Below, piece after piece: positions 15,002-24,894 of a DNA stretch of 64,000 bases. The translations under genes were made by a program, and so were the position numbers. The stretch's first letter is position 1. Each line of letters starts with the position of its first letter. The notes under the pieces are model-generated. The model searched no databases. It had not been told where the DNA came from and was given only the letters and a program-made list of their open reading frames with translations. The DNA lies in the NCBI GenBank assembly GCA_013178125.1, contig JABLXJ010000003.1:1-64000 (forward strand), written 5' to 3'. This stretch comes from Bacillota bacterium. Its GTDB lineage: Bacteria > Bacillota > SHA-98 > Ch115 > JABLXJ01.

Positions 15002-15904
15002 ATGGTGCAGGATGGAAACGAACGAGCGACAGGAACGTGGACGGTTAAAAAGGGCATGGCAGAGATGCTCAAGGGCGGGGTCATAATGGATGTAACCACC
15101 CCCGAGCAGGCCAGGATCGCTGAAGATGCTGGAGCCGTGGCCGTGATGGCGCTCGAGAGGGTGCCGGCGGATATACGGGCAGCTGGGGGAGTGGCCCGCA
15201 TGGCGGACCCGGCCGTCATTGAGGCGATCATGGAGGCGGTAACTATCCCTGTTATGGCCAAGGCGCGCATCGGGCACTTCGTGGAGGCCCAGATTTTGGA
15301 GGCCATAGGTGTGGACTATATCGACGAAAGCGAGGTGCTGACGCCGGCGGACGACAAATTCCACATCAACAAGCATGCCTTTAAGGTTCCTTTTGTATGC
15401 GGAGCCCGGAACCTCGGCGAGGCGCTGCGGAGGATAGGCGAGGGTGCCGCCATGATCAGGACTAAAGGGGAGGCGGGCACAGGGGATGTTATCGAGGCCG
15501 TCAAGCACATGCGCTGTATGATGGACGAGATAAGGCGCGTGTCTGGCTTGCCAGAGGAGGAGCTGATGACTATCGCAAAGGAGATTCAGGCACCCTATGA
15601 TCTCCTGGTGGAGGTCGCACGGACGGGCAGACTTCCCGTGGTAAACTTCGCCGCAGGCGGCATCGCGACACCCGCGGATGCGGCGCTGATGATGCAGCTG
15701 GGGGCGGATGGCGTCTTCGTGGGCTCGGGGATATTCAAGTCGGAAGACCCTGCAGCGAGGGCGAAGGCCATAGTTGAGGCGACCACGCACTACAATGACC
15801 CGGAGGTCCTGGCGAGGGTTTCAAAGGGGATCGGAGAGGCCATGCGCGGTATTCATGTAGGCAGCATGAGAGAGGAGGAGCGCATCCAGACGCGCGGCTG
15901 GTAA
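15002..15904 (+). CDS. pdxS: Pyridoxal 5'-phosphate synthase subunit PdxS
   Basis: About 300 residues forming the TIM-barrel lyase subunit that joins ribose 5-phosphate, glyceraldehyde 3-phosphate and ammonia into PLP. The two active lysines are in [12 protein letters not shown] and [33 protein letters not shown] is intact. I choose ATG at 15002, seven bases after GGAGGTG (14989-14995), which gives the usual length; an upstream frame extension to 14951 is not needed. The partner glutaminase gene follows after five bases. Confidence 0.96.
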   Translation: MVQDGNERATGTWTVKKGMAEMLKGGVIMDVTTPEQARIAEDAGAVAVMALERVPADIRAAGGVARMADPAVIEAIMEAVTIPVMAKARIGHFVEAQILEAIGVDYIDESEVLTPADDKFHINKHAFKVPFVCGARNLGEALRRIGEGAAMIRTKGEAGTGDVIEAVKHMRCMMDEIRRVSGLPEEELMTIAKEIQAPYDLLVEVARTGRLPVVNFAAGGIATPADAALMMQLGADGVFVGSGIFKSEDPAARAKAIVEATTHYNDPEVLARVSKGIGEAMRGIHVGSMREEERIQTRGW

Positions 15905-15909
15905 CAAAA

Positions 15910-16497
15910 ATGGGAGCAGGGATTGCAGGAATTAAGGTAGGTATTCTGGCATTACAGGGTTCATTCATAGAGCACGCCCGGAGCGTCGAGATGTGCGGCG
16001 CCCGGGCCGTGGCGGTTAGAAAGCCCGAGGATCTCGAGGGCGTGCGCGGGCTGATCATTCCGGGCGGGGAGAGCACAACGATAGGCAAGCTAATGGCCCG
16101 CTATGGCTTGGATCAGAGGATACGGGAGCTTGCAGCCTCCGGGATGCCAATATACGGCACCTGCGCTGGCCTGATTCTCCTTGCAGGGCACGTTTTATCG
16201 AGCTCGCAGCCGGTCCTTGGAATGATGGACATCACGGTCATGAGAAACGCCTATGGACGCCAGGTGGAGAGCTTCGAGGCGGACCTCCGCATCCCGGCCA
16301 TCGGCGAGGCCCCTTTCAAGGGGGTATTTATCCGGGCTCCCCGCATCGAGGCGACGGGCCCGGAGGTTGAGGCGCTCGCGTATCTTGATGGGAAGGCCGT
16401 TCTCGCGCGGCAAGGGCATTTCCTGGCATCGAGCTTTCATCCGGAGTTGACGGGCGATTTGAGGATACACAGCTACTTCCTAAGCATGGCATCGTGA
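15910..16497 (+). CDS. pdxT: PLP synthase glutaminase subunit PdxT
   Basis: 195 residues, class I-like glutaminase supplying ammonia to PdxS. GGESTTIGKLM, the nucleophile in YGTCAGLILLA and the His/Glu pair in SSFHPEL form the catalytic set. The start lies five bases after pdxS with a poor ribosome site, so translational coupling is likely. Confidence 0.95.
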   Translation: MGAGIAGIKVGILALQGSFIEHARSVEMCGARAVAVRKPEDLEGVRGLIIPGGESTTIGKLMARYGLDQRIRELAASGMPIYGTCAGLILLAGHVLSSSQPVLGMMDITVMRNAYGRQVESFEADLRIPAIGEAPFKGVFIRAPRIEATGPEVEALAYLDGKAVLARQGHFLASSFHPELTGDLRIHSYFLSMAS

Positions 16498-16687
16498 TGG
16501 CGATGCACGGCACCCGACGGATTTTATAGGAAAGGGAGCAGGAATCTGGTTTTATTTGTCGAATTTATATTTGAGCATTTGAGTTTAGGGCAATGTACAA
16601 GAGCCCGCCGGATTTTCGGATAGCGAGAGTACCGGGGACATAAGTAAGTTAAATCAGGTGTCACTGCCGGAAAACTGAATAGCGCAA

Positions 16688-16876
16688 GGATCACTGGGGG
16701 AGCTTCTACTGCTGCGAGGCTGAGAATGCAGGGGCAACCTGCTCACCCCTTGAACCTGATTTACGCCGGGTGACGCGCCGCAATTGCCCTGCGAGCAATC
16801 CTGCAAGGAACGCGGAGGGCGACATGCGAGGCGCCACAGCATCCGGTGTCTGGGTAATACCAGCGTAGGGAAGTGA
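16688..16876 (+). ncRNA. TPP riboswitch (thi box) with long P3
   Basis: Conserved parts are GGCTGAGAATG, ACCCCTTGAACCTGAT and GGGTAATACCAGCGTAGGGAAGT. Between CTGAT and GGGTAATACC lie about 95 extra bases; ACGCCGG pairs with CCGGTGT at their ends, extending stem P3. A terminator and the thiC ribosome site follow. Confidence 0.93.
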
Positions 16877-16908
16877 TTTCGTTGAGTTGAAACGGAAAGA
16901 GAGATGCG

Positions 16909-16944
16909 AAACCGCGAACCGTAACTGGTCCGCGGTTTTATTTT
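16909..16944 (+). terminator. Terminator of the TPP riboswitch
   Basis: AAACCGCG (16909-16916) pairs with CGCGGTTT (16931-16938), followed by TATTTT. It ends four bases before the thiC ribosome site, so it is the off state of the riboswitch. Confidence 0.8.
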
Positions 16945-16960
16945 GCTGGAGGTGAAAACA

Positions 16961-18292
16961 TTGACGCAACTTGAAATGGCAAGAGGCGGCACCATAACCC
17001 GGGAGATTCGGATGGTTGCTGCGAAGGAACATACCGCACCGGAGGAGATACTTAAGGGGGTGGCCGGAGGGACGATCGTAATCCCCGCGAACCCGAATCA
17101 TGCCGGACTTGACCCCTGCGGCATAGGATCGGGGCTCCGTACAAAGGTTAATGCCAATATCGGCACGTCTGAGCATTACCCGGCCATGGAAGCGGAGGTA
17201 ACCAAACTCGAGGCCGCTCTTGCGGCTGGAGCGGATACCATCATGGATCTCAGCACTGGCGGCGACATCGACACGGTAAGGCGGGGTTTGCTTGAGAGAT
17301 GCCGTACCCCGTTTGGGACGGTGCCGATCTACCAGGCCGCGGTGGAGGCAAGGGCCCGGGACGGCGCGATCGTGGCCATGAAGGCAGACAGCCTCTTTGA
17401 GGTCATCGAGAGGCAGGCCAGGGATGGTGTGGATTTCATGACGGTCCACTGCGGCCTTACGATGGAGAGTCTGGAGAGGATGCGCAGGCAGGGGAGGGTG
17501 ACCGACATCGTGAGCAGGGGTGGCTCGTTCATCGTTGGGTGGATGCTGCACCACGAGAAGGAAAATCCCCTCTATGAGCAGTTCGATCGCCTCCTGGATA
17601 TATCCCTGCGATATGACATCACCCTGAGCCTCGGAGACGGATTGCGGCCAGGCGCTATAGCTGATGCCACCGATAGGGCGCAGGTTCAGGAGCTGGTCAT
17701 CCTGGGGGAGCTCGCCCAGAGGGCGCGGGATGCGGGGGTCCAGGTGATGATCGAGGGGCCCGGGCACATGCCGCTTGACCAGATCGAGGCGAATATGCGC
17801 CTTGAGAAGCAACTCTGCCAGGGAGCGCCGTTTTACGTCCTGGGGCCGCTGGTTACGGATGTGGCGCCGGGATTTGATCACATCACCTCGGCTATTGGCG
17901 GGGCCCTTGCCGCAAGCTTTGGTGCTGATTTCCTCTGCTATGTGACCCCCGCCGAGCACCTGCGACTGCCGACCCTGGAGGAGGTGCGAGAAGGTGTCAT
18001 CGCCGCCCGGATCGCAGCCCATGTGGGCGACCTCGTGAAGGGGGTCAGGGGGGCGGCGGATTGGGACAGGGAGATGTCAAGCGCCCGCAAGGCACTTGAC
18101 TGGGGGCGCCAGATCGAGCTGGCCATAGACCCTCAAAAGGTTGAGAGCTGCCTCGCAGGCGATGCACTGCCGGAGGTTGGAGAGGGCTGCACGATGTGCG
18201 GTCCCTACTGTGCGATGAAGCTGGTGGAGGGTTTCCTCACCGCACGAGAGACAAAAGATACAAGAGATAATGGAGGTCTGCACCATGAATGA
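16961..18292 (+). CDS. thiC: Phosphomethylpyrimidine synthase ThiC
   Basis: About 443 residues, a radical-SAM enzyme converting aminoimidazole ribotide to HMP-phosphate. The C-terminal cluster motif reads CTMCGPYC (C-X2-C-X3-C). [14 protein letters not shown] and [11 protein letters not shown] segments are intact. TTG at 16961 is six bases after GGAGGTG, better than the TTG at 16943. Being behind a TPP riboswitch with thiM, thiE and thiL makes a thiamine role certain, rather than the benzimidazole-forming BzaF paralogue. Confidence 0.95.
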   Translation: MTQLEMARGGTITREIRMVAAKEHTAPEEILKGVAGGTIVIPANPNHAGLDPCGIGSGLRTKVNANIGTSEHYPAMEAEVTKLEAALAAGADTIMDLSTGGDIDTVRRGLLERCRTPFGTVPIYQAAVEARARDGAIVAMKADSLFEVIERQARDGVDFMTVHCGLTMESLERMRRQGRVTDIVSRGGSFIVGWMLHHEKENPLYEQFDRLLDISLRYDITLSLGDGLRPGAIADATDRAQVQELVILGELAQRARDAGVQVMIEGPGHMPLDQIEANMRLEKQLCQGAPFYVLGPLVTDVAPGFDHITSAIGGALAASFGADFLCYVTPAEHLRLPTLEEVREGVIAARIAAHVGDLVKGVRGAADWDREMSSARKALDWGRQIELAIDPQKVESCLAGDALPEVGEGCTMCGPYCAMKLVEGFLTARETKDTRDNGGLHHE

Positions 18293-19133
18293 TATTCGTC
18301 TAAACGATTCCTACCTGGACAAGATAGCCGGCATTCCCGAGCGCATTCGCCGCGAGCGACCGCTCATCCACCACATTACCAATATGGTTGTCATGAATGA
18401 TACGGCCAACATCACCCTCTTCGTAGGAGCCTCCCCGGTTATGGCCCACGCTGCCGAAGAGGTGGCGGAGATGGTGGGCATGGCGAGAGCCCTGGTATTG
18501 AATATAGGGACGCTCACTCCTGGGCTTGTGGATGCCATGTTGATCGCCGGAAAACGGGCAAACGAGCTCGGCGTGCCCGTTGTCTTGGACCCTGTTGGGG
18601 CAGGGGCCACCAGGCTGCGGACCGACAGCGCCCGGAGGCTCCTCGCCGAACTTAAAATAGATATCCTCCGGGGCAATGCTGCCGAGGTCTCTATCCTGGG
18701 AGGCCGCCGCGCCGAGGTGAGAGGCGTTGATGCGGCCGGCGTCCAGGGAAATACCGCGGAGATAGCCCGCGACGTAGCAAGGGAGTACGGGCTCGTAGTC
18801 GCGATCACGGGCAAGCGCGATTTTGTCTCCGATGGCGACACGATAGCGGCCATTGACAATGGCCACCCCCTCATGGGAAATCTCACGGGGACGGGCTGCA
18901 TGTCAACCTCAATCGTGGCCGCGTTCGCGGCGATAGAGATCGACCATATGTTGGCGGCGACGGGCGCCCTGGCGTTGTTCGGCGTGGCCGGCGAGCTGGC
19001 GGCGGAGAAGTCTCTCGTGCCCGGCAGCTTCAAGACGGCCCTCTTCGACGAGGTTTACAATATGAGCGAGGATACCTTGCGAGCAAGGGCAAGGGTGCAG
19101 GTATTCAAGGCTTCGGAGGCGGATAAGCTTTGA
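18285..19133 (+). CDS. thiM: Hydroxyethylthiazole kinase ThiM
   Basis: About 282 residues of the ribokinase-like thiazole kinase family: [42 protein letters not shown] and [10 protein letters not shown], with the catalytic Cys in GTGCM. Phosphorylates salvaged thiazole alcohol. ATG at 18285 follows TGGAGGT and overlaps the thiC stop. Confidence 0.95.
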   Translation: MNDIRLNDSYLDKIAGIPERIRRERPLIHHITNMVVMNDTANITLFVGASPVMAHAAEEVAEMVGMARALVLNIGTLTPGLVDAMLIAGKRANELGVPVVLDPVGAGATRLRTDSARRLLAELKIDILRGNAAEVSILGGRRAEVRGVDAAGVQGNTAEIARDVAREYGLVVAITGKRDFVSDGDTIAAIDNGHPLMGNLTGTGCMSTSIVAAFAAIEIDHMLAATGALALFGVAGELAAEKSLVPGSFKTALFDEVYNMSEDTLRARARVQVFKASEADKL

Positions 19134-19837
19134 GTGGGAATGCATTGAAACGGAATAACCCGGACCTGGTTAGTTTGAATTTGAACAGGGATATATGGGA
19201 CCTATATGTAGTTACCGACCGGAAGCTCGCGCATGGCCGCTCCCACGAGGTTGTGGCCAGTGCAGCCGTCGCCGGGGGCGCGAGGGTGATCCAGCTCCGC
19301 GACAAGGAAATGACGACGAGGGAGCTGATCGATACCGGCCTGAGGCTCAAGGAGATAGTCCACAGGGCCGGCGGGATACTCATAATAAACGATAGGGTGG
19401 ATGTTGCCCTGGCCATCGACGCGGACGGGGTGCACCTGGGCCAGGAGGATATGCCTCCTAGACTCGGAAGAAAGATGCTGGGGCGCGAGAAGGTCATCGG
19501 GGTATCGGTCTCCACTGTAGAGGAGGCTATTTCTGCTGAAAAGGATGGCGCCGATTACCTGGGAGCAAGCGCGATATTCGCCACCCCGACAAAGATCGAT
19601 GCGGCTCCCATAGGGATCGAAGGCTTGCGGAGGATATGCGAAAGCGTGCGAATACCCGTGGTGGCCATCGGCGGGATGAATAAAGGCAATGTCGAGCAGG
19701 TTATACGGGCGGGAGCTGCGGGAATCGCCGTTGTCTCCGCGGTGGTCAGCGCGCCTGATGTAAGTGCTGCCGCGCTGGAGCTCCTGCAGGAGGTGCGCAG
19801 GGTTAAGGCGAGCATGATAGCCCCCCATGCCCCATAG
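19130..19837 (+). CDS. thiE: Thiamine-phosphate synthase ThiE
   Basis: 235 residues coupling HMP-PP and thiazole phosphate. YVVTDRKL, IQLRDKEM, INDRVDVALAIDADGVHLGQ, GASAIFATPTK and AIGGM are all present. The TTG at 19130 overlaps the thiM stop; no better ribosome site was seen, and the real start may be a few codons in. No thiD or thiazole synthase genes follow in this operon, so thiazole may come from salvage via ThiM or from genes elsewhere. Confidence 0.93.
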   Translation: MSGNALKRNNPDLVSLNLNRDIWDLYVVTDRKLAHGRSHEVVASAAVAGGARVIQLRDKEMTTRELIDTGLRLKEIVHRAGGILIINDRVDVALAIDADGVHLGQEDMPPRLGRKMLGREKVIGVSVSTVEEAISAEKDGADYLGASAIFATPTKIDAAPIGIEGLRRICESVRIPVVAIGGMNKGNVEQVIRAGAAGIAVVSAVVSAPDVSAAALELLQEVRRVKASMIAPHAP

Positions 19838-19921
19838 GCGGCAGCAACGGAGGGTGAGAATACCATCTCGAGAATGAGGGCGTTTTTAGTAAGATAGAAA
19901 TCTGCTTTGGGGGTGGCCGGC

Positions 19922-21067
19922 TTGCAAATCGGAGAAATAGGGGAATTCGGGCTCATCAAGCGGATTACGCAGGGTGTTCTTCCTGGACCCGGCGTGGTGG
20001 AGGGGGTAGGAGACGATGCCTGCGTTCTCGATGTGGGCGGCGACTTGCGTCTCCTGGTTACGATTGATATGCTTGTAGAGGGGAGCCATTTCCTCAGGGA
20101 CAAGATCACCCCCTACCAGCTGGGCAGGAAGGCCCTGGCCGTCAACCTGAGCGATATAGCTGCCATGGGCGGGCTGCCAAGATTCTTCTTGGTCAGCATA
20201 GGCGTTCCCTCTTCGCTGCCCGTGGAGTATGTGGACGAGGTCTACCGGGGCATGAAGGACATGGCTACCCGCTGGGGAGTTAGCCTAGTCGGCGGGGATA
20301 CCGTCCACTCGGAGATCACGGTTGTCGACGTTACCGTGCTTGGCCTGGCCGCGGAGAACGAGATCCTCCTGCGCAGCGGCGCCCGGCCCGGCGACATAAT
20401 CCTGGTGACAGGCCACCTCGGCGCCTCTGCGGCGGGGTTGGGGCTCCTGCTTAGTTCAAGGGACGAGGAGATGGGCAAGGACCTGGGCGGGGAGATAAGT
20501 TGTAGAGACGCAAGGCCAGCCAGCCAGGTGTCGGGATCGGATGAGGGCGGTTGCAGTCCCGGAAAAGTCGGTGGGAGCTATGAGCCGGCCTATCCCCGTG
20601 GTTATGAGAGGTATGAAGGGCGCGTACTGCAGGCGCATCTAGAGCCCGACCCCAGGATAGCTGAGGCACGTGTGATCGCCGGGACAGGCAAGGCTACATC
20701 CATGATAGATATAAGCGACGGGCTTGCGAGCGAAATCAACCACATCTGCGAGCGAAGCTGCGTTGGAGCCCGGATACTGGCCGATCGCATTCCAATTGAC
20801 GAGGCAACGCTGGCCGTGGCCAGGTCCCTGGGTAAGGATTCTCTGCGCTGGGCTCTAACTGGCGGAGAAGACTATGAGCTTCTCTTTACGGTGCGGCCAG
20901 GCGCGGTGGACGGCATAATCAAGGCTGTGAGGGAGGAAACTGGAACGCAGGTTACCGCTATCGGCGAGATCCGCCCGCGGGAGGAAGGCGTATCGCTCGT
21001 CCACCCCGGTGGGGAAGTTCAAAGGCTTGAGGCCCGGGGGTTCAATCATTTTATAACCCATTCATAG
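19922..21067 (+). CDS. thiL: Thiamine-monophosphate kinase ThiL
   Basis: About 381 residues; phosphorylates TMP to TPP. GEFGLIKRI, GDDACVLDV, TIDMLVEGSHF, AVNLSDIAAMGG and the C-terminal ISDGLA and GGEDYELLF motifs are intact. Typical proteins are about 330 residues. The excess is a hydrophilic insertion after GLLLSSRDEE, around residues 185-235, rich in Gly, Ser, Arg and Tyr. TTG at 19922 after GGGGGTGG fits the family N-terminus best. Confidence 0.93.
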   Translation: MQIGEIGEFGLIKRITQGVLPGPGVVEGVGDDACVLDVGGDLRLLVTIDMLVEGSHFLRDKITPYQLGRKALAVNLSDIAAMGGLPRFFLVSIGVPSSLPVEYVDEVYRGMKDMATRWGVSLVGGDTVHSEITVVDVTVLGLAAENEILLRSGARPGDIILVTGHLGASAAGLGLLLSSRDEEMGKDLGGEISCRDARPASQVSGSDEGGCSPGKVGGSYEPAYPRGYERYEGRVLQAHLEPDPRIAEARVIAGTGKATSMIDISDGLASEINHICERSCVGARILADRIPIDEATLAVARSLGKDSLRWALTGGEDYELLFTVRPGAVDGIIKAVREETGTQVTAIGEIRPREEGVSLVHPGGEVQRLEARGFNHFITHS

Positions 21068-21114
21068 CCTATCTCACAATTCATTCGGTGGATGTGAAGG
21101 GGGGGGTAGCGAAA

Positions 21115-22854
21115 ATGCCGGCAAAAGCCCTCATGATCCAGGGGGTTGCATCAAACGTAGGCAAGAGCGTGCTGGCAACCGCCCTTTGCAGGATATTCGC
21201 CCAGGATGGTTATCGTGTGGCGCCCTTCAAGGCATGGAATATGGCCTTGAATTCCTATGTTACGAGGGACGGGTTGGAGATAGGCCGCGCCCAGGGCGTC
21301 CAGGCGGAGGCGGCCGGGGTCGAGGCCACGGCCGACATGAACCCTTTTTTGTTGAAACCCAAGGGGAATATGACCTCTCAAGTCATAATGCGGGGAAGGC
21401 CCTGGGCCGATGTAGACGCAGGAGAGGGGCGGCGCGATTTCGTAAATGTAGCCCTGCCCGTCATTGAGGAATCGCTGGGGAGATTGAGGACCCAGTTTGA
21501 TATCATCGTGATCGAGGGCGCCGGGAGCCCAGCCGAGATCAACCTGCGGGATCGCGATGTCGCCAATATGAGGGTTGCGAAGATGGCGAACGCCCCCGTT
21601 TTGCTGGTTGCTGATATCGACAGGGGCGGCGCCCTTGCGGCCATCGTGGGGACGCTCACGCTCCTGCCGGAGGATGAGCGGGGTCTCGTAGCCGGGAGCG
21701 TATTGAATAAATTCCGCGGCGATTTTGAGATATTGCGTCCAGGCATTGAGATCCTGGAGCGGCGAACGGGCAAGCCCGTTGTGGGTGTCGTGCCATATAT
21801 CGACGAGTCCCTCATCGACGAGGAGGATTCCGTTTCGATTGAGCGGCCAGCAAGTCTCGAGGCCATGGCGGCGGCCGCTGGAGGGGCGGCAGTGGCTCCG
21901 GGCGCGGGTCCAGCGGCTGCAGTGGCTGCGGCGGCTGCAGCGGCGGGTATCGAGATTGCCGTGATACGACTCCCCCACATCTCCAATTTTACGGATTTTG
22001 ACGCCCTCGCCAGGGAGCCCGGGGTGCGAGTGAGATATATAAGACCAGGGGAGTCCCTGGAAGGCATCGCGAGCGGGGGTGGCTTTGGCCCAGATGCCAT
22101 CATCATCCCCGGGACAAAGAACACCATCAGCGACCTGCGCTACCTCCGGGAGGCTGGCTATGCGGCGGAGATAATCGAGAGAGTGAGGCGGGGGGCCCAA
22201 GTTATGGGCATTTGCGGCGGGTATCAAATGCTGGGGCGCGTGCTCCGCGATCCCTATCATACCGAGGCAGGCACGGCCGGGACTGGCGGCGGCAATGGTG
22301 GCGGTAATGGCTGCGGTGACGATGGCGGTGCCCCGGACGAGGTTCCAGGCCTCGGGCTCCTTCCCACGGAGACGACATTCTACCCTGGTAAACGGACCAT
22401 CCGCGTCAGAGGACGGGTTATCGCTCGCGCGGGTTGGCTTGGCGAGCTCGCCGGCCAGGAGATCTCCGGCTATGAGATACACATGGGAAGGACGACCCTG
22501 CTGGGAGATGCGGTCCCTGTGTTCCAGGTGCAAGATGAGGTCCCGACCTTGACCACGACCGCTAGTAACGGTGACCGTGTCAACGATAGCTCCGATGCTG
22601 GTTTCGAGGGGGCGGTGAGCCCGGACGGGCTCGTGATGGGGACATACCTGCATGGAGTCTTCGACAATGATGGTTTTCGCCGGGCGTTTATAAATCACTT
22701 GCGCCGCAAGAAAGGCCTGAGCCCCTTATCTATGATGGAGGGGACAAGCAGCAGGGCTCTGCGCGAGTTGAATTTTGATAAGCTTGCGGCCCTGGTGCGC
22801 AGGGGCCTCAATATGGACGCGATATACGGGCTGATCGGTGTGAGGAAGGGATGA
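21115..22854 (+). CDS. cobQ: Cobyric acid synthase paralogue 1
   Basis: About 579 residues; glutamine-dependent amidation of cobyrinic a,c-diamide side chains. P-loop GVASNVGKS (10-18), DIDRGGALAAIVGT, NKFRGDFEIL, GTKNTISDL, the glutaminase GICGGYQML (Cys367) and TYLHGVFDND are present. The usually invariant Gln of FKAQNM is Trp41 here, and DIDRGGVFA is altered. Two low-complexity inserts: an Ala/Gly/Pro stretch near 255-285 and a Gly/Asn stretch near 388-402. ATG at 21115 follows GAAGGGGGGG. An overlapping second cobQ follows. Confidence 0.9.
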   Translation: MPAKALMIQGVASNVGKSVLATALCRIFAQDGYRVAPFKAWNMALNSYVTRDGLEIGRAQGVQAEAAGVEATADMNPFLLKPKGNMTSQVIMRGRPWADVDAGEGRRDFVNVALPVIEESLGRLRTQFDIIVIEGAGSPAEINLRDRDVANMRVAKMANAPVLLVADIDRGGALAAIVGTLTLLPEDERGLVAGSVLNKFRGDFEILRPGIEILERRTGKPVVGVVPYIDESLIDEEDSVSIERPASLEAMAAAAGGAAVAPGAGPAAAVAAAAAAAGIEIAVIRLPHISNFTDFDALAREPGVRVRYIRPGESLEGIASGGGFGPDAIIIPGTKNTISDLRYLREAGYAAEIIERVRRGAQVMGICGGYQMLGRVLRDPYHTEAGTAGTGGGNGGGNGCGDDGGAPDEVPGLGLLPTETTFYPGKRTIRVRGRVIARAGWLGELAGQEISGYEIHMGRTTLLGDAVPVFQVQDEVPTLTTTASNGDRVNDSSDAGFEGAVSPDGLVMGTYLHGVFDNDGFRRAFINHLRRKKGLSPLSMMEGTSSRALRELNFDKLAALVRRGLNMDAIYGLIGVRKG

Positions 22855-24419
22855 ATCGAGGCATGGGGCTGGCGAAGACGGTAATGGTCCAGGGGGTTGC
22901 CTCTGATGTGGGCAAGAGCGTCCTGGTGGCTGCGTTGTGTCGCATCCTGGCTCAGGATGGCTATAGGGTGGCGCCGTTCAAGGCCCAGAACATGGCCCTC
23001 AATTCCTTTGTAACGGCGGGCGGCGGGGAGATCGGCCGCGCTCAGGCGGTCCAGGCCGAGGCGGCGCGGGTAGACCCGACGGTTGACATGAACCCCATCT
23101 TGCTCAAGCCCGTCGAGGACACCGTGGCCCAGGTCATCGTTCACGGCAGGGCCATCGGTAACATGACGGCGCAAGAGTACATGCGTTTCAAGAAGCACGT
23201 TGGTTGGAAGGCGATCACCGAGTCCCTGCGGCGGCTGCGCGAGGAATACAACATCGTAGTTATCGAAGGGGCTGGGAGCCCCGCTGAGGTTAATCTGCGG
23301 GATAACGATATCGTCAACATGCCCGTTGCTGTGGAGGCAGGCGCTCCGGTGATCCTTGTGGGCGATATCGATCGGGGCGGGGTGTTCGCCTACCTTGTTG
23401 GAACGCTGGAGCTGCTCGAACCCTGGGAGAGGGGGCGAATAAAAGGCATTATCATTAACAAGTTTCGAGGCCAGAAGGAACTTTTAAAGCCCGGGCTTGA
23501 TATGTTGACCGGGCTGGTTGGTATCCCAGTATTGGGTGTGGTGCCGTATTTTATGGATTTCAGGGTGCCTGAGGAGGACAGCCTCTGCGCAAGGTCTGAG
23601 GGCGTTACGTGGTCCAAAGGCGTTAAAGGTGAAGGTATAGAGATAGCCGTCATCTATTTGCCTCATATTTCCAATTTCACTGATTTTGATCTTCTCGAGA
23701 CTGAGCCTGAGACAGAGGTCCATTATATTCGAAGGGGCGAGAGCCTCGGCCGGCCAGACGCGGTTATAATACCTGGAACCAAGAACACCATAGATGACCT
23801 CGCATACCTCCGCGAAACGGGGCGCGCGGGCGAGATCGTGGCCCTGTCAAAGGCGGGGGTGCCCGTGGTTGGGATATGCGGCGGCTACCAGATGCTCGGT
23901 CGCGAGCTGCGAGATCCCCTGGGCCTCGAGTCGAGGCGGGATAGTATTGAGGGGTTAGATCTGCTCGATGTGGTAACTGAGTTGCAGCCCGACAAGATGA
24001 CCCACCAGGCGGAGGCGCTGATCGAAGTGGATCATGGACCCTTCGCGGGGCTGGCCGGGAGGAAGGTTAAGGGCTACGAGATCCATATGGGCATTTCGCG
24101 TCCCGGTCCCAAGGCGCGGCCGCTTTTACGGATCGTTTCCCGCTCAGGGAGGGATGTCTCGGTCTCGGACGGGGCTATCAGGGGGGACGGCCTCGTTTTT
24201 GGCACCTACCTGCATGGCATTTTCGATAACGATTCGTTCCGGCGTCGCTTCATCAACTGGCTCAGGGAACGAAAGGGCCTTCAACCTCTCCTCGGCCCCA
24301 TCGATTCCTCGGAGAGCGAGCACGAAAGAGCCTACGAGAGGCTGGCCTTGACCGTGCGGGAAAGCATCGAGATGGAGCTTTTCTATCGTATCCTTGATTC
24401 GCACACAGGCAGGTGCTAA
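22851..24419 (+). CDS. cobQ: Cobyric acid synthase paralogue 2
   Basis: 522 residues, with the canonical motif set: P-loop GVASDVGKS, FKAQNMALNSF (Gln46), MNPILLKP, DIDRGGVFAYLVGT, NKFRGQKELL, GICGGYQMLGR (Cys343) and TYLHGIFDND. It overlaps the end of paralogue 1 by four bases (ATGA). This copy fits the family better and probably carries the standard four-amidation activity in cobalamin synthesis. It is otherwise close to paralogue 1 over the N-terminal half, so a tandem duplication is likely. Confidence 0.93.
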   Translation: MNRGMGLAKTVMVQGVASDVGKSVLVAALCRILAQDGYRVAPFKAQNMALNSFVTAGGGEIGRAQAVQAEAARVDPTVDMNPILLKPVEDTVAQVIVHGRAIGNMTAQEYMRFKKHVGWKAITESLRRLREEYNIVVIEGAGSPAEVNLRDNDIVNMPVAVEAGAPVILVGDIDRGGVFAYLVGTLELLEPWERGRIKGIIINKFRGQKELLKPGLDMLTGLVGIPVLGVVPYFMDFRVPEEDSLCARSEGVTWSKGVKGEGIEIAVIYLPHISNFTDFDLLETEPETEVHYIRRGESLGRPDAVIIPGTKNTIDDLAYLRETGRAGEIVALSKAGVPVVGICGGYQMLGRELRDPLGLESRRDSIEGLDLLDVVTELQPDKMTHQAEALIEVDHGPFAGLAGRKVKGYEIHMGISRPGPKARPLLRIVSRSGRDVSVSDGAIRGDGLVFGTYLHGIFDNDSFRRRFINWLRERKGLQPLLGPIDSSESEHERAYERLALTVRESIEMELFYRILDSHTGRC

Positions 24420-24470
24420 ACTCTATTTCCCCCATAAGCCTCTCAACCATAGCCACAAATAAGCCTGACC

Positions 24471-24498
24471 AGACTCCAGTTAATAAAGCGTGGAGTCT
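24471..24498. terminator. Hairpin between convergent cobQ and panD
   Basis: AGACTCCA and TGGAGTCT pair over eight bases with a 12-base loop. No long T-run on either side, so termination is only moderately supported. Confidence 0.45.
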
Positions 24499-24543
24499 TC
24501 GATTCTGAGAAGACCTTGTGGCAAAGATAGATCAAAAGATAGA

Positions 24544-24894
24544 TCATGGGATATAGCGGTTATCATCATGCAAAATTATGATTGCGGGCTTAAGGTTCTT
24601 TGCCTCCTCCTGATCCACCAGGCCGTAGGCGAGAATGATAACCTTGTCGCCTGGCAGGGCGAGCCTCGCAGCGGCGCCATTTAGCCCGATGACCCCCGTG
24701 CCCCTCGCGCCTGGTATAGCGTACGTCTCGAACCGCGCCCCGGTATTCAAGTTGAATACCTCGACCTTTTCGTTCGGGAGGATATTGGCAAGATCGAGGA
24801 GCTCCTCGTCTATGGTTATGCTACCAACATAATTAAGGTCGGTCTCCGTGACCGTGGCGCGATGTATTTTGGATTTAAGCATGGTTACAAGCAT
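24544..24894 (-). CDS. panD: Aspartate 1-decarboxylase (pyruvoyl type)
   Basis: 116 residues; makes beta-alanine for pantothenate. The self-cleavage site is YVGSITID with Gly24-Ser25, matching the E. coli numbering and supporting this start. The chain then gives the beta and pyruvoyl alpha subunits. It overlaps the end of panC by ten bases. Confidence 0.96.
   Translation of the reverse strand: MLVTMLKSKIHRATVTETDLNYVGSITIDEELLDLANILPNEKVEVFNLNTGARFETYAIPGARGTGVIGLNGAAARLALPGDKVIILAYGLVDQEEAKNLKPAIIILHDDNRYIP

Noticed and set aside
16706-18022. Very long minus-strand ORF opposite thiC
   Set aside because: It runs antisense to thiC and the TPP riboswitch, has no protein-family motifs, and reflects the GC-rich codon pattern of the real gene.
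16961-18292. BzaF-type hydroxybenzimidazole synthase instead of ThiC, given nearby cobQ genes
   Set aside because: It is directly behind a TPP riboswitch and leads thiM, thiE and thiL.
22265-22335. Gly/Asn-coding repeat as a CRISPR or minisatellite locus
   Set aside because: It is a short in-frame low-complexity insert within cobQ, not an array of spaced repeats.
21151-22698. Minus-strand ORF of over 500 codons opposite cobQ paralogue 1
   Set aside because: Antisense shadow; the plus strand carries all cobyric acid synthase motifs.
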